From positions 186,001 through 250,000 of the forward strand of contig NW_025408674.1 in assembly GCF_020360975.1 (NCBI RefSeq): DNA of 64,000 nucleotides, written 5' to 3'. Positions 1 through 12,705 of the stretch are shown here, in pieces (position 1 is the first letter of the stretch; the number at the start of each line of letters is the position of its first letter). This stretch comes from Hirsutella rhossiliensis. Taxonomy: Eukaryota; Ascomycota; Sordariomycetes; Hypocreales; Ophiocordycipitaceae. The position numbers and the translations under genes were made by a program. The notes beneath the pieces were generated by a model that worked only from the letters and a program-made list of their open reading frames with translations, did no database searches and was not told where the DNA came from.

Positions 1-3000
1 ATTTATAGTCGTAAAGATATAAGTAGCCGGCTAAGGAAAATCGCTTCTTTTAACGCTTTTAAAAGAGCTAGTAGCTCTACCTCTATACTTAAAGTTATAA
101 TAGTAGCTTACTTCGAAGCTCTCTAAGTAATAGTTCCTTTAAAAAGGGATATAATATACCCTTATACGCTCTTTCTATTTAATAAATTATTTATAAAAGA
201 CAAATCGCTTATATAAAGGAAGATTTCGGTAGCTAATTTCTTTCTTTCTTACCCTCTTAAGCGTAGACTATATAATCTCGTTAAATAGAGATAAAAGATA
301 GCTCTATCTACTACTTCTTAATACCTAGGGCTAGGATTCTAGTTATACCTAGCTAGCTAAGAGACTATAAAAGAGATATCCGGTCTAGTAGAAATAGCTA
401 AAAAAAAGTAAGGAGCCTACCTTCTATTAATATTAGTATTTCTCTTACTCCTTAGCTTAAATAGATAGATTAAGTAAAAGCTCTTTATTTAATATAGGCG
501 TAGAGGGAAGCTTCTTATTAAGGGATTTAGGAAGGAATTTATAAGCGACCTTATCGATATAAGCGTCCTAAGTAAGCTAGATAGTCTATTAGGACCTATT
601 TTAAAGGATTTATATCCCTAGGAACTACTTTAGCTCCCTTAGCCTAGTTATCTTATACCTTTATTATAAGCCTTATATAGCCTCCTTAGTAGTAGCCTCT
701 TTCTCTTTTAGGTAGGCCTAGATAATATTATCGACGTAAAAGAAGACCGTAGTTTTACCCTTTTATATTATATACGGTTCTTAAGGGACTTTCTTAAAGC
801 TTAGGGCTTCGAGGGAACTAGTTAAATACTATTACTAAAGAAGGGGTAATCTTTATAGTCTATATAAAGCTTTCCTAAGCTATAGAACCTTTCCTAGCTA
901 TTAAAAGCTTAGTAGAAAGCGTATATAGATAACTTCTTCTTCCTTAAGTAGGTAGTTAATAAAGGCGTTAACTATATCTATCTAATCGAGCTCGAGGTCG
1001 AATTCTACTATTATAGCTATAAGGGTCTAAAAAGATATCCCTACTAGGGTAGTTACCTTAGTAGGTAGATCCCCTTTTTCCTATTAATTCCTATAGATAA
1101 CTAGCTAGGCTTTATACTTTTAAAAGAAGCTATATTTATTAGTCTTATAGATAAAGACCTACTTATAGCTAAGGACCTATTTTCTTCTTACCTTTTCCTT
1201 AAGGACCTCTTTAAAAGACCCTATCTCCTTATATAAGGCTAGGTAGTCTTTCTAGGCCTAAAAAAACTAGTCTTTAAAGGGGTGTTTTTCTAGCTACTTT
1301 TAGTTTACTAGTAGGTCTAGGAGGTCTTTTTTATATACCTTCCTTACTAATAGCTATAGCTTAAAGAGCTAGCCTACTATAAATACTCTATAGGAACCGT
1401 CTTTTATAGGCGTTAAATAGAAGTTAGAAAAATAATTAAAATAAAGGAGTAGTTAGTCTTCTTTTATATCGGGCCCTATACCTTTATTTACTTCTTAAAG
1501 TAGGGATAAAAAGGCAGCCGGGTAATCCTTTAAGAGAGGTGCCTTTCCTACCCCCTTAGGGGTCGAGATAAGAAGACTAACCGAAAAAGCTACTTCTAGA
1601 TCTACTTCTTATTTTATAAGAGGAGGCGTAGGAAGGTAGGCGTATTCTAGCTCTACCGCTTTCCTATAGTCTCCTTCTTTATCTAGATTATTTAATCTAG
1701 TAGCTTCCTTTTTTCCTTTAAAGTTAGCGTTATCCTCGACTACTTCGATATTAGTTTCTTCTTTTATTTCTACGTCTAAGACCTCTTCTTAAGACTATTA
1801 AAAAGGGGGGATTTAAATCTTTTAAATTAGCTAACGTTATAAGAGTAAGAGGGGCTATTAATCCCTCTTTCTATCGAAGAAGCTAGATTCGTCGAAAATT
1901 ATATCCCTAGTCGAAATAACCTTTTATAGAAAAGAAATCTAAATCTAGAAGATATTTATAGAATTATAACTAATAAGGTAACTAATAAAAGCTCTAGGAT
2001 TAAGCTTTCTTTTCTTTTTCCTTTTTAGCTATATATCGGTAGTTATTACGTATACCTTATAGCTATAAGTATAAAGGTAGGCTAGTAAGACCCTCTTCTT
2101 TATAAAGAGCTTAAAGGGTAATTTTTAGTCTATTCCTTAGGTCTTAATAAAGGTCTTTAGGTCCCTATAGTCCCTTAGGCCCCTAGGGTCCCTTAGGGTC
2201 CGGTTCTAAAGGTAATAGGCGGTCTTAACGACTTCCCTTTAAAGGTCGTATAGAAGCTTTATAGTAAGTCTTATTATATAGGCCCTTTCTATTATAGTAC
2301 CCCTTAATCTTTCTGCCCCTCCGTTCTAAGCCTAGGTATTCGGTGCTAATAGGAGGGGTAAAATACCCCCTTTTCGAAGCTATTTTAAGATATCCTTTAT
2401 AAATAGCTCTCTATTAAACTATATCTTCTTTACCTTATAGCTAAAGTAGGATTTTATTTAGTTAACGAAGTCTTAAAAGGTAAACTAGTTATACTTACTT
2501 AAGTAGGTCCGTAAGAAATAAGGGAAAACTATCTTTAAAAAAGCGTCTATAAAAACATTACCCTAATAAAGCTTTCTTAGTCCCTAGAGACGTTGGTCTA
2601 ATTAACTTAAATTTCCTTATATAGCTAGTCCGGCTATAAAGGCGTTTATCTAGAAATTCGTCTCTTAGTCTTTTCTTAGCTATAGTATTTATATTCGATA
2701 GTCTTTAGGCCCCTTATTCGTACGCCTTATTATTAGCCTAGCTTATATAAAGCTAAGGGGCCTAGGTAACTAAGTCGTGCGTACTAAAGAAGGCCGTCTC
2801 CTTAGGCTGCCGGACGAGGATCCTTTATAGTAAACCTATTCCTCTTAGTAGGGAAAGCTAACTTCTTAAGTAATTCCTTCTTAAGGATAGGTCGGAATTT
2901 AAGAATAAATTAACCGAATTTTTCCTTAATAAGCTTAATAGTCTAATTCTTTTAGACTAGCCTTATAGGCTTAGACGTTATATCCTAGAAGATTCCTTCC

Positions 3001-4785
3001 TTTTAAAGAAGGTAAAAGGAAATTAAGCTTGTTAAAAATTAAAGGTAAAAAGCTACCCTTTTTTATTAAAGAATTTATATAAACCCGTTAAGTAATTTTA
3101 TCGTAAAATTCACCCTTCTATATCTATTTATCTATATAGTTAATTCCTTAGTAATAAGGTATTTCTTTTATGCCTTCTTAAAAGACCGGAATTATAAGAG
3201 TATATTATAGATATTAAGGGAAGTACTAAAGTTAAGGATAGCTAATTTTTATAGGGGATAGTTAGAGGGTCCTAAAGGTTAGTCTTAGCCGTATTAATCT
3301 ATAAGGAAGACGAATATTAGATTTACTATACTAACGATTTTTCCTTAAATTTATAGCTCGAATAAGGGTAACGGCGTTAGTTACTATTTCTTAGTAACCT
3401 AAATCTCGTCTATCTTCTTTTATAATAAGGGGTCCTCCTTAAGAGACTATTATACTATTTCTTATAGCCTATTTAAAGGGTTAATTCCTTTAAGTCGGTT
3501 TTCCTTAAAGACTTACTAGTAGTCTTCTAGCCGATAGGGCTTTTTATATACTTAGTAGGTAGGTCGATTCCTCCTTATATATTATCTCTTTAAGGAATCC
3601 TTATCCCTTTTTAGAAGGTCTGCTTAAAAACCCCCCCTTTTTACCCCTTATTACTAATTTTAATAAAGAGGTTCGATTTTAACTAGTTCCTTAATTTTTC
3701 GACTAATAGACTAAAAGGTCTATTAAGGGACTAGTCGGGCCGGTCTAACTAACGGGACCGGGGCCGGACCTAGAATAAGATATATAGCCGGGGCCGGGCC
3801 TAGGGCAGCCGTTAAAGACGGTATTAATACTCTTAAGGGAGGTAGAGCTAAAGGAGCAATAGCTATAGTAGTAGTAGCGGGGGCTATAGTAATAGGGGCT
3901 ATAGTAGCTATAGGTCGTACTATCTAGGTCGAGTACTAGCTACGAAGGAATAAAACTACTTACTATTATACTCTAGTAGCCTCTTTATTTAGTTCCTAGC
4001 TAGCCTCTTAAAAGATAGTCGAGTAACTATTACTAATAGGTTTTATTAGTATAGATATATCCTATAGCTACTAGCTAGAAAGAGCTTTTATAAGGAAGTA
4101 TTAGTTAGCTTCCTCGAGGATTTCTTTTTACTTAGCTAGCTATAAAGAAGCTAGTAGGTTCTTAGTAGAAAATGCTCCTAAGTATACTATATAGGTCTTC
4201 TTAATACGGTTAGTTATATAGCCTCTTAAGGGAGCTATTAAGGTCTTAAGCTTTAAAAGCTACTACCTAGGAGTCTCTTTCTCTTAAAGAGAGATTAGCT
4301 TTACTATATTAATAGATTCTATTATCGCTATACGTATAGTAGTTAGTAGCTTTATCTTATAGAGGTACTCCTTATAGTAACTCTCGTAGTTACCTAAGGT
4401 AGTAGAAAAAGCTCTCTACTATATAGAGGTTAGCTTAGAAAAGAGGGAAGCTCCCTCTATAAATTCTATTACCCTAAGATAAAGAGGGGGCTTAAAAGGG
4501 TCCTACTTATTAAAGAAGACTAGATTATAAATAGTTCTATCTATACGAGCCTATAGCTCCTTTACCTACTTATCTTAATCTTAGGGCTTTACTAGAATCG
4601 TTTTATAGACCGTAGGGATAGTAAAGGAGTCGGTTTTTATTATTATTATAGGGAAGGGTAGAAAATTTAAGTTAAAATCGGCTTTTCTAATAAGAGGGGT
4701 AAAAGGAAGCTATAAGGGATATAAGAAAAGTGCCTTTTATAGTAGCTAGAAGGTATAGGAATACTATTCCTCCCGGGCTTATAAC
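1..4785 (-). mobile_element. Copia A1, internal gag-pol region, minus strand, cut by window edge
   Basis: Reverse complement of the internal part of A2 (6,629-12,047 and 25,989 onward) and of A3. It starts inside the RNase H end of pol at the window edge and runs back to the primer-binding site at 4,769-4,785. Bases 1-31 match A2 across the point where A2 is split by gypsy B2, so A1 serves as the uninterrupted reference for that insertion. Around 1,620-1,640 it also shows the empty site of the 0.7 kb insert of A2. The frames are destroyed by TAA/TAG stops. The element is non-functional. Confidence 0.9.
4769..4785 (-). other. Copia A1 primer-binding site (half-tRNA type)
   Basis: Next to the LTR lies cctcccgggcttataac on the plus strand. 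Apart from one CA-to-TA change it carries GGGCTCATAAC, the anticodon arm of eukaryotic initiator tRNA-Met. Copia-group elements are known to prime from an internally cleaved initiator tRNA, so this fits family A. Equivalent sites are in A2 (6,629-6,645) and A3 (29,167-29,183). Confidence 0.65.
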
Positions 4786-5262
4786 TCTCGTAAAGAGAGA
4801 TATAAGAAGTATATATAAAATATATAAAGGTAAAAGTAAAAGTAAGGGGCCGGATAGGTAAGGCAGAGATATTTAAATCTTATAGGGGCAGTAATTATAA
4901 TAGGGGAGTAATTATTATATTACCTTAACCCTCCTTCTTTCCTCTATCTAACGCCCCTCTTTATACCCGTCTAGTATCTTAATTAATAAAGAAGATCCTA
5001 CTTAAAGAAGCTACTAATATCCTTTTAACTACTAAGCTTTTTACTAGGTTTTCCCCTCCTTTCTAGCCGTTACTAGTATATCCGTCTTATCTTTCGCTAC
5101 CTTTATAGGAAGCTATCGCTACTTTTACTTCCCCTTATACCCCTACCCTCCTTTCTATACCTCTTTTTAGCTCCTTCTTTAAAACCTATTTTTTAGCTTC
5201 CTAGGTCCCTCGTACTAAGGGATATCTCTAAGAACTATAAAATTAAGCTATACTTCGCGATA
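4786..5262 (-). repeat. 5' LTR of copia A1
   Basis: 477 bp, reverse complement of the A2 LTRs (492 bp) and the A3 5' LTR (485 bp). On the plus strand it ends in cttcgcgata, the complement of the family's LTR start tatcgcgaag. The element C1 sequence resumes immediately after it, so A1 sits inside C1. The other LTR of A1 is outside the window. Confidence 0.88.
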
Positions 5263-6136
5263 AAAGTTAAGGTTTATATAGATTATAAAAACATCTTATA
5301 CTTTATAATAATATAATAGGTAAACGGACGATAGATCTAATAAGCTAAATACTTATTAAAATTCGACTATAAAATAATCTATAGAAAAGGAATAGAAAAT
5401 AGTTAAGTTAATACCCTTAGTTAACGAAGTAACTATAGTATAAGGGTACTTATAGTAAAAGGATAGCTCCTAAAAATTAATAAAAATAGGAACTATTAGT
5501 AATAATAGCTAAATATAATATTTAAGGTATAACCTAATAACTTAATATACTAAAAGATCCTAAAATAAATAAAAGAATATAAAGTATTAAACGGATATAA
5601 TATAGAATATTTAGAAGTTTTAATATATAGAAATAAAATCTAGGTATTATTAAAATTATAAGATAAAGTTATATAAGATATATATAAATATTTAATATAT
5701 ATAGATACTAAGGAATCTAAAGAATAATAAAACGGATTAAATAATAATATAACTTTTTATAGCTTAAAAAAGTAATATAATAAGTTATTAAAAAAATTTA
5801 ACTTTATATATAAAGTAAAGCTAAATAATATAAACTATATAGAGAATTATAACCGCTATTAATACTAAAGAAACTTCAGGATTTAATAGCTTTTAACTAT
5901 ATTATAAAGCTATTACTATTAAAAGAACTTATAACTAACGTTAAATATAATAGTATATTTATTATTACTAATAAACTAATAAAATATAAATACTTTTTAC
6001 TATATAAAGAAGTAAGTAATATTAAAGAGCTAGTATATATATTCCTATAAATAATTATTAGTAATTATAGACTATTAAATAAGATTATCTTTAATAAAGA
6101 AAGTATATTTATAGCTAAGTTTTAGTTAGCTTTTAT
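5263..6136 (+). mobile_element. Gypsy C1, segment 1 (pol downstream of RT)
   Basis: Reverse complement of C2 from about 36,820 down to about 35,955. In C2 this lies downstream of the reverse transcriptase, so it should be RNase H and the start of integrase. It is bounded left by copia A1 and right by copia A2. The last five bases, TTTAT (6,132-6,136), pair with CTTAT at 27,138-27,142 as the A2 target duplication, differing by one C/T. Frames are destroyed by RIP. Confidence 0.85.
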
Positions 6137-6628
6137 TATCGCGAAGTATAGCTTAATTTTATAGTTCTTAGAGATATCCCTTAGTATAAAGGACCTAGGA
6201 AGCTAAAAACACTTAGTATAAAAAATAGGTTTTAAAGAAAGAGCTAAAAAGAGGTATAAAAAGAAAGGTAGGGGTATAAGGGGAAGTAAAAGTAGCGATA
6301 GCTTCCTATAAAGGTAGCGAGAGATAAGATAAATATACCGGCAACGGCTAGAAAGGAGGGGGAAAACTAGTAAAAGGCTCGGTAGTTAAAAGGATATTAG
6401 TAGCTTCTTTAAGTAGGATCTTCTTTATTAATTAAGATACTAAATAGGTATAAAGAGGGGCGTTAGAAAGAGGAAAGAAGGATAATTAAGGAAATATAAT
6501 AATTACTCCCTTACTATAATTACTACTCCTATAAGAATTAAATATCTCTGCCTTACCTATCCGACCCCTTACTTTTACTTTTACCTTTATATATTTTATA
6601 TATACTTCTTATATCTCTCTTAGCGATA
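6137..6628 (+). repeat. 5' LTR of copia A2
   Basis: 492 bp, starts tatcgcgaag and ends gcgata. The ends are near-perfect inverted repeats, as usual for LTR termini, with the canonical TG...CA apparently turned into TA...TA by RIP. It matches the 3' LTR at 26,646-27,137 at equal length. Confidence 0.9.
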
Positions 6629-9600
6629 GTTATAAGCCTAGGAGGAATAGTATTCTTATATCTTCCGGCTACTATAAAAGGCACCTTTTTTATATCCCTC
6701 GTAGCTTCCTTTTACCCCTCTTACTAGAAAAGCCGATTTTTACCCAACTTTTCTACTCTTCCCTATAATAATAACGAAAACCAACTCCTTTACTATCCCT
6801 ATAGTCTATAAAACGATTCTTATAAAGCCTTAAGATTAGGATAAGTAGGTAAAGGAGCTACGGGCTTATATAGATAGAACTATTTATAATTTAGTCTTCT
6901 CTAATAAGTAGGACCCTCTCGAGCCCCTTCTTTATCTTAGGGCAACGGAATTTATAAAAGGAGCTTCCCTCTTCTTTAAGCTAACCTCCGTATAATAGAG
7001 AGCTTTTTCTACTACCTTAGGTAACTATAAGAGTTACCGTAAGGAATACCTTTACGAGATAAAGCTACTAACTACTATACGTATAGTAATAACGGAATCT
7101 ATTAGTGCCGTAAAGCTAATTACTCTTCGAGAGGAAGAGACTCCTAGGTAGTAGCTTTTAAAGCTCGAGACCTTAATAGCTCCCTTAAAGGGCTATATAA
7201 CTAACCGTATTAAGAAGACCTATATAGTATATCTAGGAGCCTTCTTTACTAGAAACCTACTAGCTTTATCGTAGCTAGCTATATAGGAAGAAATCCTTAA
7301 GGAAGCTAATTAATACTTCCTTATAGAAGCTCTTTCCGGCTAGTAGCTATAGGATATATCTCTGCTAATAAAGCCTATTAGTAACGGTTACTTAACTATC
7401 TTTTAAGAAGCTAGCTAAGAACTAAATAAAGAGGCTACTAAAGTATAATAGTAAGTAGTCTTATTCCTTCGTAGCTAGCACTTAACTTAGACGGCTCGAC
7501 CTACTACCCTTATAGCTGCTATAGCCCTTATTACTATAGCTCCCGCTACTACTACGGCTGTTACTCCTTTAGCTCCTCCTCCCTTAAGAGCCTTAACCTT
7601 ATCTTTAACGGCTGCCTAGGTCCTAGCTCCGCTCCTTACTCCGGGCCCGGCCCCGGTCCTATTAGTTAGACCGGCCTAACTAGTCCCCTAATAGACCTTT
7701 TAGTCCGTTAGTCGAAAAATTAAGGAACTAGTCGAAATCGAACCTCTTTATTAAAATTAGCAATAAGGGGTAAAAAGGGGAGGTTTTTAAGTAGACCTTC
7801 TAGATCGGGATAAGGATTCCTTAAAGAAACGAAAGACTAAGCGAAATAGCTGCCTAGCCTATAAATCCCTAGGCTATCGATTATTATAATACTAGTAGGT
7901 CTTCGAGGAAAACCGACCTAAAGGATTTAACCCTTTAAAGAGGCTATAAGAAACGATATAATAGTCTCTTAAGGAGGACCCCTCGCTATAAAAGAAGATA
8001 GATAAGATTTAGGTTACTAGGAAATAGTAATTAACGCCGCTACTATAAATTTAAGGAAAAATCGTTAGTATAGTAAATCTAGCTTTTATCTTCCCTACGG
8101 ATTAATAAAGCTAAAACTAACCGTTAAGACCCTCTAGCTATCCCTTATAAAAATTAGCTATCCTTAACTCTAGTACTTCCCTTAATATCTATAATATACT
8201 CTTACGATTCCGGTCCTTTAAAAAGGCACGGAGGGAATATCTTATTACTAGGGAATTAACCGTATAGATAGAGGGATATAGAAGGGTAAATTTTACGATA
8301 AAATTACCTAACGGGTCTATATAAATTCTTCGATAAAAAAGAGTAGCTTTTTACCCTCGATTTTTAACGAGCCTAATTTCCTTCCGCCTTATTTAAAAGG
8401 AAGGGATCTTTTAGGATATAACGTCTAAGCCTATAAGGCTAGTCTAGAAGAATTAGACTATCGGGCTTATCGAGGAAAAATTCGGTTAATTTATTCTCGA
8501 ATTCTAACCTATCCTTAAGAAGGAATCTTTTAAGAAGTTAGCTTTCCCTACTTAAAGGAGGGTAGGTTTAAAGGACCCTCTTCTAGCAGCCTAAGAAGAC
8601 GGTCTTCTTTAGTACGTATAACTTAGTTACCTAGGCCCCCTAGCTTTATATAAGCTAGGCTAATAATAGGGCGTACAAATAAAGGGCCTAATAACCGTCG
8701 AATATAAATACTATAGCTAAGGGAAGACTAAGAGACGAATTTCTAGACGGACCTTAATACGGCCGGACTAGCTATATAAGGAAATTTAGGTCGACTAGAC
8801 CGACGTCTTTAAGGACTAGGAAAGCCTCGTTAAGGTAATGTTTTTTATAAACGCTTTTTTAGGGATAGTTTTCCCTTATTTCTTATAGACCTACCTAAGT
8901 AAGTATAACTAGTTTACCTTCTAGGACTTCGTTAACTAAATAAATTCCTACTTTAGCTATAAGGTAAAGAAGATATAGTCTAATAGAGAGCTATTTATAA
9001 AGGATATCTTAAATTAGCTTCGAAAAAGGGGCATTTTACCCCTCCTATTAGTACTAAATACCTAGGCCTAGAACGGAGGGGTAGAAAGATTAAAGGGTGC
9101 TATAATAGAAAGGGCCTATATAATAAGACTTACTATAAAGCTTCTATATAACCTTTAGAGGGAAGTCGTTAAGACCGCTTATTACTTATAGAACCGGACC
9201 CTTAGGGACCTTAAGGACCCTAGGAAACTAAACTAAGGAATAAACTAGAAATCCCCCCTTAAGCTCTTTATAGAAAAGAGGGCCTCGCTAGCCTACCTTC
9301 GTGCTTATAGCTATAAGGCATACGCTATAACTACTAATACGTAGCTAAAAAGGAAGAAGAAAAGAAAGCTTAATCCTAGAGCCTTTATTAGTTACCTCGT
9401 TAGTTATAATTCTATAAATATCTTCCGGATCTAGATTCCTCTTTTATAGAAAGTTATTTCGATAAGGGATATAATTTTTAACGAATCTAGCTTCTTTAAT
9501 AGAAAGAGGGATTAATAGCCCCTCTTACTCTTATAATATTAGCTAATATAGAAGATTTAAATCCCCCCTTCTTAATAGTCTTAAGAAGAGGTCCTAGATA

Positions 9601-12047
9601 AAGAAATAAAGGAAGAAACCGACGTCGAAGTAGTTAAGGATAACGCTAACTTCGAAGAAAAAGAAGAAGCTACTAGATTAGATAATCTAGACGAAGAAGG
9701 AGACTATAGGAAAGCGGTAGAGCTAGAATACGCCTACCTTTTATAGGAATATACCCTTATATTCCTATTTTACTATTATAAAGAAATAATAGGCATAGGG
9801 AGGCTTTATAGAATAAGCTAGTAAAAAGAGGCTCTATAATACAGTCTAAGGGAATAACCCTTAAAAGATAAAGACCTCTACTAAATATCTATACCTTCCT
9901 CTAAGAAAAGCGGGTTAGGATAAGCCTATCCTTATAAATAAAAATATGTATAAAATGCATAAGTTAATTACGAGCAGAACGGATACCCTATTGCCTATTT
10001 TAGCCTAGCGGTTCCGAAGATATCCGCGATACGAGAATAGGTAGGGCATAGAACATTCTAGTTAAATCCACTACTTATACTAGAACCTATAGTCTTACGT
10101 TAACCATCACGCTATAATTAGACCACCTACTAAGTTAGGAAGATATACTATAGATAGAGCTTTTTAAGCACTATAGAATATACTAGAAAGCTAACTAATT
10201 AGTCTACTAGTAGGCGAGCAATAGTCTATAAAAGACGAGGGATTTCCCTAGGAGTAGTAGATAGAATAAGTAAGTTCGTAAGTATCTTTTACAACGCTAT
10301 TCTTTTAATATATTATTTAGCCCCTTATATGCTCGTTATAAATTCCGGACGAAATCCTACCCTATACTCCTTTAACCGATCTTTCCGCTTATAACTTCGA
10401 TTACCCGATTCTACGCTTATTGCTTATACCTTCTTATACCTTCCTACGCCTCCTTTTACGGAATAAGAAGAAGATTTGAAAGTAGCTTTTTTAGTTAGTC
10501 TTCCCGTCTCGACCCTTAAGGGGGTAGGAAAGGTACCTCTCTTAAAGGATTACTAAGCTGCCTTTATATCCCTACTTTAAGAAGCAAAGGAAGGTATAGG
10601 GCCCGATACGGTTATAAAAGAAGACTAATCTCTCCCTTATTTCGATTGTTTTTCTAACTTCTATCTAACGCCTATAGAAGACGGTTCCTATAGAGCATTT
10701 ATAGTAGGCTGGCTTTTTAAGCCTCTATTAATAAGGAAGGTATATAAAAGAGACCTCCTAGACCTACTAGTAAACTAAAAGCAGCTAGAAAAACACCCCT
10801 TTAAAGACTAGTTTTTCTAGGCCTAGAAAGACTACCTAGCCTTATACGATAAGATAGGGTCTTTTAAAGAGGTCCTTAAGGAAAAGGTAAGAGGAAAATA
10901 GGTCCTTAGCTATAAGTAGGTCTTTATCTATAAGACTAATAAATATAGCTTCCTTTAAAAGTATAAAGCCCGGCTAGTTATCTATAGGAATTAATAGGAA
11001 AAGGGGGATCTACCTACTAAGGTAACTACCTTAGTAGGGATATCTTTTTAGACCCTTATAGCTATAGTAGTAGAATTCGACCTCGAGCTCGATTAAATAG
11101 ATATAGTTAACGCCTTTATTAACTACCTACTTACGGAAGAAGAAGTTATTTATATATAACTTCCTCTTAGTTTCTAATAACTAAGAAAGGTTCTATAGCT
11201 TAAGAAAGCTCTATATAGACTATAAAGATTACCCCTTCTTTAGTAATAGTATTTAATAGGTTCCCTTAAAGCCCTAAGCTTTACGAAAGTCCCTTAAGAA
11301 CCGTATATAATATAAAAGGGTAAAATCACGGTCTTCTTTTATATCGACGATATTATCTAGGCCTACCTAAAAGAGGAAGAAGCTATTACTAAGGAGGCTA
11401 TATAAGGCCTATAATAAAGGTATAAGATAACTAAGCTAAGGGAGCTAAAGTAGTTCCTAGGAATATAAATCCTTTAGAATAGGTCTTAACGGACTATTTA
11501 GCGTACCTAAGACGCCTATATCGATAAGGTCGCTTATAAATTCCTCCTTAATTCCCTCGATAAGAAGCTTCCCTTTATACCTATATTAAACGAAGAGCTT
11601 TTACCTAATCTATCCTTTTAAGCTAGGGAGTAAGAGAAATAGTAATATTAATAGAAGGTAAGCTCCCTGCTTTTTTTAGCTATTTCTACTAGACCGGATA
11701 TCTCTCTTATAGTCTCCTAGCTAGCTAAGTATAACTAGAATCCTAGCCCTAGGTACTAAGAAGTAGTAAACTAAGTAATCCTTTATTTTTATTTAACGAG
11801 GTTATATAGTCTACGCCTAGGAGGGTAGGGAAGGAAATTAGCTGCCGAAATCTTTTTTTATTTAAGCGATTTATCCTTTACGGATAATTCCTTAGATAAA
11901 AAGAGCTTATAAGGGTATATTATATCCCTTTTTAAAGGAACTATTACTTAGAGAGCTTTAAAGTAAGCTACCGTTACTATATTAAGTATAAAGGTAGAGC
12001 TACTAGTTCTTTTAAAAGTATTAAAGGAAGCGATTTTCCTTAGCTAG
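6629..12047 (+). pseudogene. Copia A2 gag-pol, main part (gag, integrase, RT start to RNase H)
   Basis: Decayed polyprotein. The integrase is readable around 8,780-9,470, including a stretch rich in asparagine and glycine codons typical of the copia integrase core. The reverse transcriptase shows the copia-type segment around 11,078-11,160 (D-x-V-N-A-F, with Q and M codons changed to TAA and ATA) and the catalytic Y-I-D-D-I-I at about 11,339-11,356. RNase H follows and is cut by gypsy B2 after 12,047. The dozens of stops are TAA/TAG at sites where Q or W is expected, a RIP signature. The last five bases (GCTAG, 12,043-12,047) form one side of the B2 target duplication. Confidence 0.85.
9740..10436. 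mobile_element. 0.7 kb low-RIP insert in copia A2 pol
   Basis: Absent from A1 (site near 1,620-1,640) and A3 (site near 32,295). It is flanked by direct TACCT copies (9,735-9,739 and 10,437-10,441), and A1 carries the site once. Unlike its surroundings it keeps many CA/TG dinucleotides (about 18 by eye, against about one per several hundred bases around it). I found no reading frame and no clear LTR ends; near the right end cttatacctt occurs twice in a row. It could be a solo LTR or a small non-autonomous element; the duplication length of 5-6 bp favours an LTR-type or similar integrase. Confidence 0.75.
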
Positions 12048-12233
12048 TATTATAGAGTAAGTAAAGGTATAGGTATAGGTACTATTTATAGGATAATATT
12101 AATAAGCTATATAAAGCTCTCCTATACGCGGCTAGCCTATATATATATATATAAGATCCGGCCCTCTATACGTAACTATATAGCTTAGGCTATAGCCTAA
12201 GCCTATAACCTATAATAGTTAAAGACTCTTATA
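12048..12233 (-). repeat. 3' LTR of gypsy B2
   Basis: 186 bp, reverse complement of the B1 LTRs, and shares with the other B2 LTR the palindrome GCTTAGGCTATAGCCTAAGC (12,183-12,202). B1 LTRs have CCGCGG in the centre instead of CTATAG. This supports pairing it with 25,803-25,988 rather than with B1. Confidence 0.9.
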
Positions 12234-12514
12234 TAATACCCTCCCTTAAGCGCGGCGTAGCGTTACTTAATTAATAGCTTCTATACTATTAGGCCTATAC
12301 TACTAGCTCTACCCTACCCTTTCTTATTAATTATATAGGCCCTACTAGCCCTATTATCCCTACGCTTATTAGCTTAAGTAGCTAGAACTAGGCTTTATAC
12401 TTATTAGCCGGCTAGCTATTTAAATAAGGGCGCGACCTATTATATACGCCCCTAAGTAGCTAGCGGCCGGCCTAGACCTACGTAAGCCTTAAGTTACCTA
12501 TCCCCTTAGCCTTA
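12234..12514 (-). mobile_element. Gypsy B2, distal 3' non-coding part
   Basis: Reverse complement of the segment just upstream of the B1 3' LTR (about 19,030-19,314). It is the piece of B2 cut off from the body by B1. It is followed by GGTAG (12,515-12,519), the left copy of the B1 target duplication. Confidence 0.88.
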
Positions 12515-12519
12515 GGTAG

Positions 12520-12705
12520 TATAAGAGTCTTTAACTATTATAGGTAATAGGCTTAGGCCGCGGCCTAAGCTATATAGTTACGTACCGAGGGCCGGATCCT
12601 ATAAGTATAAGGGCGGGCTAGCCGCGTATAGAAGAGCTCTATATAGCTTATTAATATTATCCTACGGACGGCACCTACGTATACGCCTCTGCTTACTCCG
12701 TAATA
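12520..12705 (+). repeat. 5' LTR of gypsy B1
   Basis: Starts tataagagtc and ends ctccgtaata, apparently TG...CA changed by RIP. It contains the 20-base perfect palindrome GCTTAGGCCGCGGCCTAAGC at 12,551-12,570. Same length as its partner at 19,315-19,500. Confidence 0.92.
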
